Below are positions 26,501-33,379 of a stretch of 33,957 nt of DNA, one piece after another. The position numbers and the translations under genes are program-made. Position 1 is the first letter of the stretch; the number at the start of each line of letters is the position of its first letter. The notes below the pieces were generated by a model that worked only from the letters and a program-made list of their open reading frames with translations, was not told the origin of the DNA and did not search any database. Source of the DNA: Bacteroides_D sp963546395 (lineage in GTDB: Bacteria > Bacteroidota > Bacteroidia > Bacteroidales > CAJPTX01); NCBI GenBank assembly GCA_963546395.1, contig CAUUMS010000016.1, positions 1 to 33,957 on the forward strand. Direction: 5' to 3'.

Positions 26501-27255
26501 ATCCCAATGCGAAATGGTCAGTGACGGTGGATCCGACGGTGCCCGAAGGGTTCCTATCGCCCGAGCCGAAGGAGAAGATCGAGTGGGGCGAACGGGTATA
26601 CATCCGCCAGACCTACGACCCGCGCGTGTACGACTTGGTGCCGGGATCGGTGAAGTGGAGCCGCAAGACGGATCCGCCCGAGTGGAGGGAGCTGGATAAC
26701 ACCTGGACGCTCCTGATGCCTGACGGGGATGTGATTTTGACTGCGAAGTTTGTGACAAAGCCGGGCCACGAGATGTTTACCATTGAGAAGGAGGTGGATG
26801 GACGTGGCACCCTGACGGTGATTGCCAATGGGGAGGCCCTGGCCAACGGGAGCTCGGTGCGCATGAATACGGAGATTGAGATTCTGACGGAGCCCGCAGA
26901 CGGCTACGTGCTGAACAAGGTGATACTGAACGGTGAGGAGTATCGTGAGGGTAAGTTTACCGTGACGGTTCGGGAGAACATCACGATGAAGGCTTACTTT
27001 GCCGAAGGGGAGACCACCGATGTGGCGGCGCAACATGCGCTGGAGGTGAGCCCGAACCCATTCGGTAACGAGCTGCACATCGCAGGTGAGGGGCTAAAGC
27101 GAGTTACCATGTTCTCGATGATGGGACTCGAGGTGCTCCGTATCTCTAATGGATTCGATCACGTGGGCACGCAGCATTTGCCAGCTGGCGTGTATGTGAT
27201 GCGAGTCGAATGGCAGGATGGCTCGATTAGTACTCATCGCCTGGTGAGGAAGTAA
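23533..27255 (+). CDS. BspA-type LRR / InlB-repeat T9SS surface protein (intact paralogue)
   Basis: A 1240-residue secreted protein. Signal peptide MRQYVRVLVCLVGLLLAGLA ends near PGWA-ADG. LRR_5 repeats (about 145-235) include VGANAFYEAQLETVLLPDV and IGAEAFRNCVMLNSIELLKI. A linker/LRR region follows (about 370-650) with TVEYCTPARSTRTSLG, then a beta module near 725-810 and one copy of the roughly 268-residue InlB-like block (813-1080). A closing module near 1081-1157 leads to the T9SS sorting domain (VSPNPFGNELHIAGEGLKRV, LPAGVYVMRVEW, HRLVRK). It is likely anchored on the outer surface and may act in adhesion or matrix binding. It is intact and collinear with the split neighbour, so the pair arose by tandem duplication. 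Confidence 0.9.
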   Translation: MRQYVRVLVCLVGLLLAGLAPGWAADGKVGGMNVRILVRELQLQNGKWVTAEVWYKDDWSGSATVEGSKFITHVLRPWANQLENVLELEIVGGEFWTEDWNQMREMSTGLRNLRSFKITDGVKVVKPMGDYDGASTLNSACRYLEVHKLERVGANAFYEAQLETVLLPDVKRIGKRAFHGNTRLSVLDIKNVKFIGAEAFRNCVMLNSIELLKIDSIDHSAFKGCVSLNYVKINIREQKIKLREWNEATHKFDSVVKGYPFPYCDMSWWDEVPQHYEVFSECAKNKILIPCDERGEALTEREIRSIFSICRMWVNRGHNHPHMEWNENAGWQGLPVGISSIAVAIYPEGTSKSGDHGSVYAPPRVMPGSDIELKPFLHEGYTLSKVVVSYMENGRLVSKFVDGRTISLPNGATNVQIVWTAKVNEMKLRINGVDWAASSIQEGLNKAKIVADQVESLEVYGGCVEECDWRTMSKMYKAESIRVKPTVEYCTPARSTRTSLGSSLRWDNLKYLELAKMDQIAFHALGLEQLVGNKEIQLELFPNVTYIADAGLEHKKQKVRVVGLPARPPYYKSANYKPWKSETEWGDLGRAFLVPVTSQGVPLEGRELEESLNKYKEEYDKFCKTLKPPTNPGGWYGRSLEWLRAKVEASTDGELVMNSPFGVYGRGETPRFKAKNKVGKVLKEVYFKTARGVETQGTVEGTGASGFLPPLNEHVTVRGVWGDAAYEVRVKSPIEHGKVEVSSGSANYQQKIVITCTPENGYRIVRGSVQYTYTDAASGKEVTKQAEAQADGTYEFEMPNASVTVSAEFESQLRFKILQDPAMTNGKVKVRPEQDDYAVKSLPVFTAVPNQGFLRDGELIEYALSSEPDKWMEIPKGHDPHDPKVKVRVLEMPESDILVRAQFKENPNAKYKVTIDSKYADGMIAALPAERLAPGDTVHLKFTPPRGLQFKDVRYCEGSLPSGPWKMVGPGNSFAMPESDVFITADTVANPNAKWSVTVDPTVPEGFLSPEPKEKIEWGERVYIRQTYDPRVYDLVPGSVKWSRKTDPPEWRELDNTWTLLMPDGDVILTAKFVTKPGHEMFTIEKEVDGRGTLTVIANGEALANGSSVRMNTEIEILTEPADGYVLNKVILNGEEYREGKFTVTVRENITMKAYFAEGETTDVAAQHALEVSPNPFGNELHIAGEGLKRVTMFSMMGLEVLRISNGFDHVGTQHLPAGVYVMRVEWQDGSISTHRLVRK
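25969..26772 (+). repeat. InlB-like three-module block, single copy in second paralogue
   Basis: Modules open RFKILQDPAMTNGKV, YKVTIDSKYADGMI and WSVTVDPTVPEGFL, homologous to the block present three times in the upstream paralogue. Confidence 0.75.
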
Positions 27256-27287
27256 CGGCATTAACGTCCTGCTGTTGAATCTCTTGT

Positions 27288-27319
27288 GCGGCCAGCTCCT
27301 GTAGGGGCTGGCCGCTTTT
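27288..27319 (+). terminator. Intrinsic terminator of second surface gene
   Basis: GCGGCCAGCTCC pairs with GGGGCTGGCCGC (one G-T wobble, 4-base loop), followed by TTTT. It lies 33 bases after the stop. Confidence 0.88.
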
Positions 27320-27833
27320 GTATGCTATTGCGTGGGGATGACTCCCCGGGGGCGATTGAGATGCTTCGCAATGATCGCAGTATGCCCGCACGGATTCCGG
27401 AAGCCTGCAATTGTGCGAACTTTGCGGATACGCCCTGCGCTGTATGCAGAGCCGCACGCACGGGGGGTGCCCTTGGGAATGTGCTGTAAATGCAGTGCCG
27501 CGGCCCACTGGGGTACCTGTCGACAGCCCTTCTGGCCACAGATAGGAGTATGCCCCAGCTAGCCGAAGAGCCTCAGCATTCAAAGGCTCGTGGCACTGGT
27601 CGCGGGATCTGGATCTGTGCATTGCCAGGGCCCCGAAAGGCCAGCCAATGTCTGCCGAATGAGATGGGTGCATTGCTGTGCACCTGGCGAAGGCTTTGGC
27701 TTCACAGAGTATGGATGGATTTTATGCGCAGGTAAGGTCTAGGGCTAGCGAGGCATTTGCTAGACTCTGTCGGCCATGAATGGTTAAGCTGTGGGGTACC
27801 TATCCAAATGACGCAAAAGGGTATTATACCACA

Positions 27834-27864
27834 GAGCCTCCGTGTGGTGAACACACGAAGGCTC
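27834..27864 (-). terminator. Hairpin downstream of pdxH
   Basis: GAGCCTcCGTGTG and CACACGaAGGCTC form a 13-position stem with one mismatch and a 5-base loop, about 50 bases beyond the pdxH stop. A TTTT occurs about 20 bases further on the minus strand. Confidence 0.5.
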
Positions 27865-27913
27865 CGTACATCGTAATTACCCGCTGGAGTGCGGTAGGGA
27901 ACGCTTTTTTGGA

Positions 27914-28558
27914 TCAGGGGGCGAGTCGCTCTATCTGCCACTCCCCATTGAAGAGGGTGTACTGTAGACGATCGTGCATGTGGTTTGGCCGTCCCTGCCA
28001 GAATTCCACGAGCTGGGGAGACAGGCAGTAGCCACCCCAGTTGGTGGGACGGGGGATCTCCCGATCTAGAAAATCCTCCTTGTTATCGTTGACAAGCATT
28101 TCCAGGTACTTTCGGCTTGACACCACCTGGCTCTGGGGGAACGACCACGCATTGATCTGGTGGTCGACTGACTGGTTTGTGAAGTACTCGTCGTTCAGCT
28201 CGTCATCGGCTCGTTGCACGAAGCCCTCTATACGCACCTGTCGCTCGAGCTGAGGCCAAAATAGCACGGCCGCGGCCTGCGGGTGTTGCAATAGCTGCTT
28301 GCCCTTCTTGCTCTCGTAGTTGGTGAAGAAGTAGATGCCGGCCTCGTCTATGCGCTCTAGAAGGACAACGCGCGCCGAGGGTTTCCCCTCGAAGGTGCTG
28401 GTGGCGAGCGTCATGGCCGTAGGCATCAGTTCAGGCAGAGCCACCGCCTCGTCGACCCACTGCATCAGCTGCTCCAGCGCATTGGGTAGCACCTCGGATT
28501 CAAGCAGGGCTCCGCGCTCAAATTCGGGACGCAAGTTGTAGTAAAATTTCCCCTTCAT
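27914..28558 (-). CDS. pdxH: Pyridoxamine/pyridoxine 5'-phosphate oxidase
   Basis: FMN enzyme that oxidises pyridoxine- or pyridoxamine-5'-phosphate to pyridoxal 5'-phosphate in the cytosol. The 214-residue length is standard. Recognised segments are SARVVLLERIDEAGIYFFTN and YESKKGKQLLQHPQAAAVLF (FMN binding). The C-terminal segment NWGGYCLSPQLVEFWQGRPN is followed by HDRLQYTL and the terminal RLAP typical of PdxH. It has its own promoter with good -33 and -7 boxes and diverges from phoH. Confidence 0.96.
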   Translation of the reverse strand: MKGKFYYNLRPEFERGALLESEVLPNALEQLMQWVDEAVALPELMPTAMTLATSTFEGKPSARVVLLERIDEAGIYFFTNYESKKGKQLLQHPQAAAVLFWPQLERQVRIEGFVQRADDELNDEYFTNQSVDHQINAWSFPQSQVVSSRKYLEMLVNDNKEDFLDREIPRPTNWGGYCLSPQLVEFWQGRPNHMHDRLQYTLFNGEWQIERLAP

Positions 28559-28595
28559 AAGTCATGCCTCGCTTACACACCCCAAGACCCAGGGC

Positions 28596-28627
28596 CAAAG
28601 GTACGCAGAATATAGCTATCGGCCAAA
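28596..28627 (-). promoter_or_regulatory. pdxH promoter
   Basis: On the minus strand TTTG (28627-28624), a 20-base spacer and TACCTTTG (28603-28596) match the Bacteroidota -33/-7 pattern. It lies 38 bases upstream of the pdxH ATG and is the best promoter in the window. Confidence 0.65.
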
Positions 28628-28786
28628 AGATATGCTGTTCGCGCATTGCGTTTTCCATTGCTTAAGCCGCATGGCTCTTTGCGAGAACGCTATATTTCTC
28701 GTTGCAGGATGCGGCTTTCCCGCAGCTCGCATTACGGTGTGCGCTGTTAGGGATTTTTGCAGCAATGCGGAATGAGGAAGATTGGT

Positions 28787-28794
28787 TACCTTTG
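28787..28794 (+). promoter_or_regulatory. Candidate -7 element for phoH
   Basis: TACCTTTG on the plus strand, 32 bases before the phoH ATG at 28826. It supports that start over the upstream ATG at 28757, which would lie before the transcription start. Confidence 0.5.
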
Positions 28795-28825
28795 GGCGTT
28801 GAACCGTTTGTTCAGCCCGAAAACG

Positions 28826-30157
28826 ATGGCAGCAAAGCGATCTTCAGGGGTCAAAAAGACGTTCGTGCTCGATACGAACGTGATGCTTCACGATCATCAG
28901 TGCCTGGAGCATTTCCAGGAGAATGACATTGTAATTCCCATCGTCGCCCTAGAGGAACTTGACAAGTTCAAGAAGGGGAATGACACCATCAACTACAACG
29001 CACGCGAATTTGCGCGAGCGCTCGATGCGATAGCTGGGGATCAGCTGTTCACCAATGGGGTCTCACTCGGGCCCGGCCGTGGGATGCTGCGTATTGTCAC
29101 GGGTAAACCGTTCTCGGACGAGATGAGGCTGTCGTTCGGGGATAAGTGCCAGGATCATCGCATTCTAGCCATTGCCGATTGGGTGCGCCATCAGGTGAAG
29201 GATGAACCGGTAATCCTGGTCTCGAAGGATATTAACCTGCGCATGAAGGCGAAGTCGCTGGGTATCATGGCGCAGGACTACCTCACCGATAAGGTGGAGA
29301 CCACCCAGGCTGTGGATGCCGGTGCTGTGGTGCTGGAGAATATTAAAGCTGAGGTGCTGGATGCCCTTTACCGGGATGGTGTAGACCCGCAATCCCTGGG
29401 CCTCACTCCGAAGGCCTACGATTGCTACGAGCTGCATACGCACTCGGGGACGGGATTGGCAATTTACGATCCAATGGTCGGTCGCTTGCGGAGTGTGGAT
29501 AAGCGGAAGGCGTATGGGATAGAACCTCGGAACAGCGAGCAGACGTTCGCCCTGCATATCCTGCTGGATGAGCAAATTCCGCTGGTGGCTCTGTCGGGAA
29601 AAGCGGGTACGGGTAAGACCATTCTGGCACTGGCTGCGGCGTTAGCTCTGGAGGAAGACTACGACAAGATTTTGCTGGCGAGGCCAATAATTCCACTGAG
29701 CAACAAAGACATCGGATTCCTGCCCGGCGATGTGAATTCGAAGATTGGCCCATACATGCAGCCGCTGTTTGATAACCTGTCGGTGATAAAGAATGCCCTC
29801 AAGAGCACGAGCCGGAGCTTCTTGCGCATCGAGGAGATGCAGCGGTCGGGCAAGCTGGAAATCTCACCGCTCGCCTACATCCGCGGGAGGAGTCTCTCGG
29901 GCACTTTTGTCATTGTGGATGAGGCACAGAATCTTACCCCGCACGAGGTGAAGACGATCATTACACGGGCTGGCGAGGGTACACGTCTCATCTTCTGTGG
30001 CGATATATTCCAAATTGACCACCCCTATCTGGATGCCCGCTCCAATGGGCTGAGCTATATGACCGAGCGCATGTCGGGTCAGACCGTGTTTGCGCATATG
30101 AATCTGGTAAAAGGGGAGCGTAGCCGGCTGGCCGAGCTTGCAAGCAATCTGCTCTGA
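28826..30157 (+). CDS. PIN-domain fused PhoH-family ATPase
   Basis: A 443-residue cytosolic protein. The N-terminal PIN nuclease domain has KKTFVLDTNVMLHDH (acidic residue Asp16) and IPIVALEELDKFKKG. The C-terminal PhoH ATPase domain has Walker A SGKAGTGKT (about 257-265), ARPIIPLSNKDIGFLPGD and a Walker B-type IVDEAQNLTP, then GEGTRLIFCGD. PIN-PhoH (PhoH2-type) proteins are linked to RNA unwinding and cleavage, though the cellular role here is uncertain. The start at 28826 rather than 28757 fits the promoter box and the family N-terminus. The next gene begins 4 bases after the stop. Confidence 0.93.
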   Translation: MAAKRSSGVKKTFVLDTNVMLHDHQCLEHFQENDIVIPIVALEELDKFKKGNDTINYNAREFARALDAIAGDQLFTNGVSLGPGRGMLRIVTGKPFSDEMRLSFGDKCQDHRILAIADWVRHQVKDEPVILVSKDINLRMKAKSLGIMAQDYLTDKVETTQAVDAGAVVLENIKAEVLDALYRDGVDPQSLGLTPKAYDCYELHTHSGTGLAIYDPMVGRLRSVDKRKAYGIEPRNSEQTFALHILLDEQIPLVALSGKAGTGKTILALAAALALEEDYDKILLARPIIPLSNKDIGFLPGDVNSKIGPYMQPLFDNLSVIKNALKSTSRSFLRIEEMQRSGKLEISPLAYIRGRSLSGTFVIVDEAQNLTPHEVKTIITRAGEGTRLIFCGDIFQIDHPYLDARSNGLSYMTERMSGQTVFAHMNLVKGERSRLAELASNLL

Positions 30158-30161
30158 TAGT

Positions 30162-30815
30162 ATGCCAAGGAGTTTGACAGTGAATAGTGTATCAGAGGGA
30201 GGGCTTTCTCGCAAGGTTGTGTGCCGTCTCTGCGCTGTGCTGATGATTCTCGCTCCGTTCTGCGTGCTCCGGGTGGCTGGGCAGCAGGTGGAGCAGCGAC
30301 GCGTCACGAGCGCAAGGGAGAAGATAGAGCGTCGTAAAGAGAAGGTGCGCCAGTGTGAGCTACAGGTGCAAGGGGCTGACTCCATCTATACGGCGAGCGT
30401 GCAGCTGGTGGCCCTGGCGGAGGATAGCCTACGTATTCTCGCCGACTACGAGAAGCGTTTGAATCAAGAGAGCTTTTCGGTAGACAAGCAGGCCCGTAAG
30501 CAGGTGCGTGGAGCTGACGATGAGACGCTCGACTCGTTGCAGGTGGAGTACCGTCACACCGAGAAGGCTCTGACATCACTCTATCGGAACCTGGATGCGC
30601 GATTTCGTAGCGCTCAGCGTTTATACGAGCGTGGTAAACGCGAGCAGGCTCGGGCTAAGCAGAAGCAGGCTAAGGCGCGCCGCGACCTGAAAGATGCGCA
30701 TCAAGGAGTGAAGGATGCGGAAAAGGAGCTCACACGGGCTATTAAAGAGGCTGCAAAGCGCCAGCAGCAAGCGGAAAAGAGGCAGAAGGCTAAGGAGGAG
30801 AGGAAAGCTGGCTGA
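30162..30815 (+). CDS. Exported coiled-coil protein of unknown function
   Basis: About 217 residues. A hydrophobic segment VVCRLCAVLMILAPFCVLRV (about residues 20-39), ending near AGQQ, acts as signal peptide or N-terminal anchor. The rest is almost entirely charged helix with heptad-like pattern, e.g. REKIERRKEKVRQCELQVQG and KQKQAKARRDLKDAHQGVKD, ending in a Lys/Glu-rich tail. It is probably a periplasmic coiled coil. It starts 4 bases after phoH, so cotranscription is likely. The start is uncertain: a TTG at 30138 overlaps phoH, and later GTG codons are possible. No family was recognised. Confidence 0.7.
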   Translation: MPRSLTVNSVSEGGLSRKVVCRLCAVLMILAPFCVLRVAGQQVEQRRVTSAREKIERRKEKVRQCELQVQGADSIYTASVQLVALAEDSLRILADYEKRLNQESFSVDKQARKQVRGADDETLDSLQVEYRHTEKALTSLYRNLDARFRSAQRLYERGKREQARAKQKQAKARRDLKDAHQGVKDAEKELTRAIKEAAKRQQQAEKRQKAKEERKAG

Positions 30816-30822
30816 GCGTCAC

Positions 30823-30845
30823 CTAGGCTTATTTTGAGAGCCTAG
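30823..30845 (+). terminator. Hairpin after the coiled-coil gene
   Basis: CTAGGCT and AGCCTAG, a 7-bp stem with a 9-base loop, lies 8 bases after the stop. It has no T-run, so it is a weak terminator. Confidence 0.4.
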
Positions 30846-31301
30846 AGGAGCCAACTCTATAGAAGGAGCATTCCTAGTGACGCAGTGCAAGGGCGATGCC
30901 CCTTCGGTAGTGACGCTGTATCCCGTAGTGAGACCCCATTGTCCCCGCTTTCCCCGGGCAAGTGTTGACTGCTCATGCTGGAGCGTTAGCCCCTTATAGC
31001 CCCTATTTCCCCCCTTTTAGAGGCACAGGCCTGGATTCCCTTTGGGTATTTCACCCCTTTCTAGCAGCGTGACTTGTTGCCAGAACAGGGATCATTTAAG
31101 CAGCCATTATTCCCCTGTGAAATAGTCCTGTAGGCTCCTGTACCTCCTTTGGTACATGCCCTCTTATCGATTCGGTACCTCTGCCAGAATTGAGGCCCAT
31201 TAACCACGTTCTCAAATCTCTTTATCTGGCCTACAGATCCAGCGGATATTTTACTCCTAGGCTATGGGGCCTTTTCCTGGCCACGCAGTGTCGCCATATA
31301 C

Positions 31302-31345
31302 GCAACGGTCTCCGGCGACAGATACTAGTCGCCGGAGACCGTTGC
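31302..31345 (-). terminator. 18-bp perfect hairpin downstream of queA
   Basis: GCAACGGTCTCCGGCGAC (31302-31319) pairs perfectly with 31328-31345 over an 8-base loop, about 60 bases beyond the queA stop. There is no T-run on the minus side (GCGTATATGG follows). Confidence 0.6.
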
Positions 31346-31403
31346 TTTGTACACGCCTCCTCCGCAGGTTTTACCCCCAGGGAGGCGGCTTGATGAGTGC
31401 TAC

Positions 31404-32453
31404 CTAGAGCACCAGCATGGCATCGCCATACGTGCCGAATTGGTAATGCTCCTTGATGGCCGTGTTGTACATCTCGCGCATGAAATCGTAGCCAGCAAAC
31501 GAGGCCACCGTCATGAGTTGCGATGAGAGAGGGAGGTGGAAGTTGGAGACAATGCTGGTGGGCAGCTGCACCACGTACGGCGGGAATATGAACTTATTCG
31601 TCCATCCCGAGTAACGCATCACGCGCCCATCGGTGGTCAGGGAGCTCTCTAGCGTTCGGATCACTGTAGTGCCCACGGCGCACACCTGATGCCCCGCGTC
31701 CAGCGTGCTATTGATGGCGAGCTCGGCTTGCTCGCTAATCTCAATCTGTTCGGCATCAGCCTTGTGCTAGGAGAGATCCTCCACCTCAATGTGCCGGAAG
31801 TTGCCTAGGCCCACGTGGAGCGTGATGTAGACGAGATTGACCCCTTTGATCTCCAGCCGCTTCATGAGCTCTCGACTCATGTGTAAGCCTGCCGTGGGGG
31901 CGGCGACAGCCCCCTCCTTGTTGGCATAGATGGTCTGGTAGCGTTCCGCATCTATGCTCTCCACAGGGCGCCCCACGGTATCGGGCAATGGGGTTTGGCC
32001 CAGACTATAGAGCTTTTGCTTGAACTCCTCATAGGTGCCATCGAATAGGAATCGCAGCGTCCGTCCCCGGCTCGTGGTATTATCCACGACCTCTGCCACA
32101 AGCATGTCCCCCTCCCCGAAAAAGAGCTTGTTGCCGATACGGATCTTGCGGGCCGGATCCACCAGCACATCCCAGAGACGCATCTCCGCATTCAGCTCCC
32201 GCAGCAGGAATACCTCTATGGCCGCATTCGTCTTCTCCTTTATGCCATGCAGCATGGCCGGGAACACCTTTGTGTCATTGAGCACCAGGGCATCTCCCTC
32301 GCTGAAGTACGTGATGAGATCCTTGAAAAGCTTGTGCTCTATCTTGCCGCTCTTACGGTTCCCCACCATCAGCCGAGCCTCATCCCGATTTTCTGTGGGG
32401 TAGCGGGCTATCAGGGTTTGTGGGAGCTTGTAGTCAAACTTCTCGCGTTTCAT
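31404..32453 (-). pseudogene. queA: queA interrupted by one in-frame TAG
   Basis: S-adenosylmethionine:tRNA ribosyltransferase-isomerase, the penultimate step of queuosine synthesis at tRNA position 34. The N-terminal part (31770-32453) runs from MKREKFDYKLPQTLIARYPT to LHVGLGNFRHIEVEDLS. A TAG at 31767-31769 follows, and the same frame continues HKADAEQIEISEQAEL, then VCAVGTTVIRTLES and SNFHLPLSSQLMTVASFAGY, to the normal family C-terminus TYGDAMLVL. Apart from the TAG, which sits where homologues commonly have Lys or Glu, no indel is seen and length (349 codons) is normal. Without readthrough the truncated product lacks about 120 residues and is probably inactive. It lies after uppP and truB on the same strand. 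Confidence 0.88.
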
Positions 32454-32594
32454 CGTCTGTCGGTATTGATCCACCCATTACAATCCATCGTGGCAAGTCC
32501 ACCGTGCGCAGCTTAGCTGTGCGACTAATGGAGTTCATGCCATTGCCCGATGGCAGGTTTGGCCTCTTGTGGTGGGAAAGTAAGTCCATTAATA

Positions 32595-33377
32595 CTACGC
32601 ATCGGGCGTGGGCAAAGTTTGCCTCAGACCACTTGCATCACCGCATGCGCTCTGTTTTGCAACTAGCCCAATCCAGTCCTCAAATTCGGTCACAGTGAGT
32701 GCCCCCTCGATGCTGAAGGGGCCGCTGGCTGTGCGCCGTAGCCCCGCAAGGTGGGCTCCACTTTCCATGCGCTCCCCGAAATCGCGGGCCATCGAGCGAA
32801 TGTAAGTGCCCTTCGAGCACTGGATATCAGCGATCACGTAGGGCATGTCTATGCGCACAATCTCGAATCGGTCAATCCGCACTGGCACCGCTTTTAGGGT
32901 CACATCTTTGCCAGCCCGCACCATGTCGTAAGCCCGCCGACCATTGATCCGTTTGGCAGAAAATGGCGGGGGAATCTGCTCATACACCCCCAAGAACGAT
33001 TGCGCCGTGCGGCTGATGAGCTCTTCGCTCACGTGCTCGGTGGGGTAGTGCTGGTCGATCTCCGTTTCCAAGTCGTACGAAGGTGTCGTGGCTCCTAGCG
33101 CAAACGTAGCCTGGTAGGTTTTATCCTCCCCCGTGTATTGCTGCGCCAGCTTGGTGGCCCGTCCCACGCACACCACCATGAGCCCTGTCGCCAGGGGGTC
33201 GAGCGTGCCTGCGTGCCCAACCTTGATGTTGCGTAGGCCCAGTCGATGCTGTAGGGCGTACTTCACTTTGCCCACCACATTGTAGGATGTCCACCCCAGC
33301 GGCTTATCGATGAGGAAGACATGCCCCTCACGGAGATCCTTACCTGGCGTGTACGTCAGGAGTTCCGCCCATTCCAT
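32595..33377 (-). CDS. truB: tRNA pseudouridine-55 synthase TruB
   Basis: Isomerises U55 in the T-loop of tRNAs. It has 260 residues from MEWAELLTYTPGKDLREGHV. The catalytic Asp is in KVGHAGTLDPLATGLMVVCV (Asp60), preceded by FLIDKPLGWTSYNVV. Later family segments are PPFSAKRINGRRAYDMVRAG and CSKGTYIRSMARDFGE. An open frame extends upstream to 33476, but this overlaps uppP and is not family-like; the chosen ATG is 2 bases after the uppP stop, indicating coupling. The last 20 residues are poorly conserved. It ends at TAG. Confidence 0.95.
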   Translation of the reverse strand: MEWAELLTYTPGKDLREGHVFLIDKPLGWTSYNVVGKVKYALQHRLGLRNIKVGHAGTLDPLATGLMVVCVGRATKLAQQYTGEDKTYQATFALGATTPSYDLETEIDQHYPTEHVSEELISRTAQSFLGVYEQIPPPFSAKRINGRRAYDMVRAGKDVTLKAVPVRIDRFEIVRIDMPYVIADIQCSKGTYIRSMARDFGERMESGAHLAGLRRTASGPFSIEGALTVTEFEDWIGLVAKQSACGDASGLRQTLPTPDA

Positions 33378-33379
33378 GC

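Larger units (their letters stand above)
27256..27913. other. Intergenic region between second surface gene and pdxH
   Basis: About 660 bases between convergent genes. It contains two hairpins (27288-27319 and 27834-27864). The 149-codon minus-strand frame at 27227-27673 overlaps the surface gene end and terminator and is not accepted as a gene. Confidence 0.45.
30816..31403. other. Intergenic region between coiled-coil gene and queA
   Basis: About 590 bases between convergent genes. It contains hairpins at 30823-30845 and 31302-31345 and a minor TGTACC/GGTACA dyad (31139-31156). No gene is supported. Confidence 0.45.

Noticed and set aside
27227..27673. 148-residue frame on the minus strand
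   Set aside because: Overlaps the end of the second surface gene and its intrinsic terminator; no coding signal.
28757..28825. Upstream ATG start for PIN-PhoH (24 extra residues)
   Set aside because: It precedes the TACCTTTG promoter box, and the extra residues do not look like the family N-terminus.
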